Assembly: GCA_025934735.1 (NCBI GenBank)
Contig: JAICWP010000007.1
Span: 1 to 64,000, forward strand
Direction: 5' to 3'
DNA from: Terriglobales bacterium
Lineage (GTDB): Bacteria; Acidobacteriota; Terriglobia; Terriglobales; Acidobacteriaceae
DNA length: 64,000 nt
The notes under the pieces: generated by a model
The model's input: only the letters and a program-made list of their open reading frames with translations
Database searches by the model: none
What the model was told of the DNA's origin: nothing
Shown here: positions 61,563-64,000 of the stretch, piece after piece
Position numbering within the stretch: position 1 is the first letter of the stretch
Layout: each line of letters begins with the position of its first letter
Made by a program: the position numbers and the translations under genes

Positions 61563-62542
61563 AATTTGGCCGAACGAACCACCTCGCCGGCGGGCGCCAC
61601 CGAAGCTTCCAGCAGCCGCAGGCGAACCCCGTTTTTACTTGCTTGCAGCGAACAGCGCACGCCCAGCGGCAAAGTGATATTTTCCCGTGTAACATGCCCG
61701 GAGCGAAGGCCGTAAGCAATGGGAATGTGCAGTCCGCGCAGTACGCGGGTAACCACCTCCTCGAGCGTGTAATCTTGCTCCACGCCGGGCTGCACGCAGT
61801 CCAGCATTTCGCCGAAAATGACGCCGCGGACGCCCTCCAGCTTGCCCGCCAGCTTCAACTGCATAAGCATACGATCTACTTGAAACGGTTTTGCGGCGAT
61901 ATCTTCGATAAAGAGGATGGTCTCGCGGGTGTCAATCTCAAAAGGCGTGCCCAGCGAGGCGACCAGCATGGAGAGGCACCCGCCATAGAGCGTGCCCTCG
62001 GCGCTGCCTTCAAGTAACGCTTTAACTTCTGAATCGTGCGGGAAATTGAGTTCCCAGGCTGAAGTGGCGGTGAGCGCCGCGTTCCACGAGGCCAGGTGAA
62101 CGCCCTCGGGCACCGCAAAATCCTTGGTCACCATGGGACCGTGGAAGGTAACCAGGCCGGCCCTAGTGAACCAGGTGAGCAGCGTGGTGATGTCGCTGTA
62201 GCCGATGAAGATCTTGGGGTGACGCCGAAGCTTGGCGAGATCCAATTCCTGCAGCAGGTAATTGGTGCCATACCCGCCGCGGGCGCACACGATGGCGCGA
62301 ATTTCGTCGCGCTCGAACATTTCTTCCAGCTCGCGGGCGCGGCGGCGCACGGAACCAGAGAAATAGAGGTCGCGGTCGAGGATGGAATCCTTGTAGAAGG
62401 GTTCATAGCCCAACCGGCGCAGGCCGTTGCAGCCGGCCTGCAGCAGCTCGCGCTTGATGGGGCTGCCGGGCGCAACGATGCCCACTCTGTCCCCGGCACG
62501 CAGCGCCGGAGGCTTGAGGCGCGAGTTGGATGAGCTGGCCAT
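61559..62542 (-). CDS. ldcA: LD-carboxypeptidase (peptidase S66)
   Basis: 327 residues. Family text: APGSPIKRELLQAG, CARGGYGTNYLL, catalytic Ser116 in IGYSDITTLL, Glu in LFIEDIAAKPFQVDRML and His in YGLRSGHVTRENITLP, the Ser-Glu-His set of S66 enzymes. It removes D-Ala from murein tetrapeptide to give the tripeptide that Mpl uses; the two genes overlap by four bases. No signal peptide, so it acts in the cytoplasm. A MccF-like immunity role is less likely in this context. Confidence 0.93.
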   Translation of the reverse strand: MASSSNSRLKPPALRAGDRVGIVAPGSPIKRELLQAGCNGLRRLGYEPFYKDSILDRDLYFSGSVRRRARELEEMFERDEIRAIVCARGGYGTNYLLQELDLAKLRRHPKIFIGYSDITTLLTWFTRAGLVTFHGPMVTKDFAVPEGVHLASWNAALTATSAWELNFPHDSEVKALLEGSAEGTLYGGCLSMLVASLGTPFEIDTRETILFIEDIAAKPFQVDRMLMQLKLAGKLEGVRGVIFGEMLDCVQPGVEQDYTLEEVVTRVLRGLHIPIAYGLRSGHVTRENITLPLGVRCSLQASKNGVRLRLLEASVAPAGEVVRSAKL

Positions 62543-62545
62543 CGC

Positions 62546-63337
62546 TTAAAGAAAAAACTCGCCCTGGGCGACCAGGCGCGCGGGGCCTAGCAGAAAAACA
62601 CGCTCCTCCCAGCGCACGGTTTGAACCCCGCCCGGCGTGTGAACCTTCACCGGAGACTGCACCCGCTTGGCGGCAATGGAAGCCACCGCAGCAGCGCAGG
62701 AACCGGTGCCCGAGGACTGCGTTTCGCCGACGCCACGCTCAAAGAAGCGCGCGTGGATATCGCTATTCTTGCTGGTCGTTACAAGTTCAACATTAATGCC
62801 GTACTTGAAATCATGGTGCTTGCCGATTTCGGCCGCTTCCGCCTGCCATCCTGGACCAAATTCTTTCACAAAGACAACAAAGTGCGGGTTGCCCATTGAA
62901 ACCGGAATACCGCGCACCTCGCCAAAGGCCAGCTTGATGGGAAACTCATCGCCGACCTGGGGCTCGCCCATGTCGGTTTCAAATTCAAAGTCCACGCCGT
63001 TGCGGCGAACCAGGGTGCAGGTTTTGACGCCGGCGCCGGTGCGCACCACCAGCTTTTCCCTGCCCTGCTCGGAGGCCAGGTAGGCGGCCACGCAGCGGGT
63101 ACCGTTGCCGGAAATTTCCGCTTCGGAGCCGTCCGCATTAAAAAGCCGGGCGCGGATGTCAGCGTCAGTGGCAGGAAATAGCCACTCCACGCCATCAGCG
63201 CCGATGCCGTGGTGGCGATCGCACATGCGGCGGCTCACCGCCTCCAGGTCAGGGCGAGCGTGCAGACCGTCCACGATGAGGAAATCGTTTCCGCAGGCGC
63301 TGGCCTTAACAAAGGGAATGGCGGGAGCAGAAGTCAT
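62546..63337 (-). CDS. dapF: Diaminopimelate epimerase
   Basis: 263 residues. The two catalytic Cys are Cys82 in EISGNGTRC and Cys214 in SSGTGSCAAA, with GNPHFVVFV and FFERGVGETQSSGTG between them. The usual KMHGLGNDF start is altered to KASACGNDF. It interconverts LL- and meso-diaminopimelate for peptidoglycan and lysine. It lies three bases before ldcA and overlaps the mgtC-like gene by four bases. Confidence 0.95.
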   Translation of the reverse strand: MTSAPAIPFVKASACGNDFLIVDGLHARPDLEAVSRRMCDRHHGIGADGVEWLFPATDADIRARLFNADGSEAEISGNGTRCVAAYLASEQGREKLVVRTGAGVKTCTLVRRNGVDFEFETDMGEPQVGDEFPIKLAFGEVRGIPVSMGNPHFVVFVKEFGPGWQAEAAEIGKHHDFKYGINVELVTTSKNSDIHARFFERGVGETQSSGTGSCAAAVASIAAKRVQSPVKVHTPGGVQTVRWEERVFLLGPARLVAQGEFFL

Positions 63338-63990
63338 TCGCCCTCAGCCTGGCCCAGGGAATTAACGCTGCGCAACAAGGTGGATTGGCGCAAACGGGTG
63401 AGCAGCATTTGCTGCTCTTGGCGGGCGGCATCCACGGAAAATTGCACGCGCGAGTGACCGTTGATTTTGGCGATCTGAACTGAGGTCATGCCGAGCTGCT
63501 CATCCTGCAGGATGCGGTTAAGTTCGGTGATGGCAGTGTCAGCATCTTCGCCAATAACCTCGTAATTCACCAGCAGCGGCTTGAGCTGGAGGCGAGCTTC
63601 CATGCGGCCCAGGGTATAGAGGGCAAGCAGGGCGATCAGGGTCGCAAGGACAGCGGGCACATAGAGTCCGCCGCCCACGGCCATGCCAATCGCCGCCACC
63701 ACGAAGATAGTGGCCGCAGTGGTCAGGCCAACCACCGAGCCGCGCGAATGAAGGATAGAGCCAGCGCCGATGAAGCCGATGCCGGGAATGATTTGCGCGG
63801 CAATGCGGGTGTGGTCCCCGGAATATTCGCTGGCTAGTTCGAACGAAAGAATGGTGAATAGGGCCGAGCCGAGGCACATGAACATATTGGTGCGCAGGCC
63901 AGCAGGCTTGTGCTTGATCTCGCGCTCCAACCCGACAATGCCGCCCAGGATGGCCGCCAGCAGGAGGCGGACGACAGTCTGCCCCACCAC
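63334..63990 (-). CDS. MgtC/SapB-family membrane protein (5' end may lie outside the window)
   Basis: At least 218 residues. The hydrophobic N-terminal domain with ILGGIVGLEREIKHKPAGLRTNMFMCLGSALFT and PGIGFIGAGSILHSRGSVVGLTTAATIF is the MgtC/SapB signature, followed by a soluble ACT-like C-terminus. The GTG at 63990 is the first start in the window, but the frame is open to the edge and members usually begin a few residues earlier. The family is linked to magnesium adaptation, not proven transport. It heads the overlapping operon with dapF. Confidence 0.88.
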   Translation of the reverse strand: MVGQTVVRLLLAAILGGIVGLEREIKHKPAGLRTNMFMCLGSALFTILSFELASEYSGDHTRIAAQIIPGIGFIGAGSILHSRGSVVGLTTAATIFVVAAIGMAVGGGLYVPAVLATLIALLALYTLGRMEARLQLKPLLVNYEVIGEDADTAITELNRILQDEQLGMTSVQIAKINGHSRVQFSVDAARQEQQMLLTRLRQSTLLRSVNSLGQAEGE

Positions 63991-64000
63991 AGGGGGGAAG

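Noticed and set aside
1-64000. CRISPR arrays, rRNA, tRNA, transposases, phage genes
   Set aside because: Reading both strands I saw no regular spaced repeats, no tRNA TPsiC-type arms with matching cloverleaf, and no transposase or integrase motifs.

Overview
The window looks like a piece of a free-living, GC-rich chromosome of an Acidobacteriota member (Terriglobia-like). This is inferred from family content, not from a search: type IV pilins with the N-terminus typical of that phylum, several FG-GAP/UnbV (CRTAC1-type) secreted proteins, CadC-like winged-helix regulators fused to TPRs, DUF4097 proteins and TPR proteins with membrane glycosyltransferase-like domains. About 45 genes are supported. 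I saw no rRNA, tRNA, CRISPR array, phage gene or transposase.

Layout. 1-3003: 3'-truncated giant secreted Kelch/TIG/Ig-repeat protein. 3594-7657: a carboxylate-type MFS transporter, then a sigma54 activator with a degenerate receiver next to a CpaE/MinD-like ATPase. 7768-14393: TreY (trehalose synthesis) converging on MalQ and a PpiD/SurA-type foldase. 14574-19907: a GH2 exo-glucosaminidase-like enzyme, an APC permease and a ChbG/YdjC deacetylase, possibly a small chito-oligosaccharide module. 19987-30194: a leftward cluster of a membrane-anchored pentahaem cytochrome with a TPR tail followed by three FG-GAP/UnbV proteins; this is the most system-like and least understood part. 30396-34697: a CadC-like regulator divergent from a secreted protein, then a beta-propeller lipoprotein. 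35116-36574: TrmO and a Crp/Fnr regulator with a candidate structured RNA between them.

36750-40373: two tandem pilins and a TMTC-like TPR membrane protein; a third pilin lies at 55619. All three pilins are preceded by good -24/-12 (sigma54) promoter matches, and two have TGACA-N5-TGTCA-type palindromes about 100 bp further upstream. 40451-47379: DNA polymerase IV, secreted and small hypothetical proteins, orphan Opp/Dpp-type permeases and a CNNM/CorC-type membrane protein. 47691-52670: a MacA-like adaptor with two MacB-like permeases and a DUF4097 protein but no ATPase. 52732-59263: a fused homocysteine methyltransferase/MTHFR, XseB, a receiver protein, pilin 3, a LigC-type DNA ligase, a YgiD-type dioxygenase and IspA. 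59410-64000: a tightly overlapping leftward operon mgtC-dapF-ldcA-mpl-plsC, combining diaminopimelate synthesis with murein tripeptide recycling.

How parts may work together: the sigma54 activator and the sigma54-type pilin promoters suggest one pilus regulon. The TMTC-like protein beside the pilins suggests pilin modification. The cytochrome/FG-GAP cluster suggests a surface redox complex. These links are inferences from motif and position. Many intergenic gaps carry short imperfect inverted repeats of a dispersed, non-coding kind.
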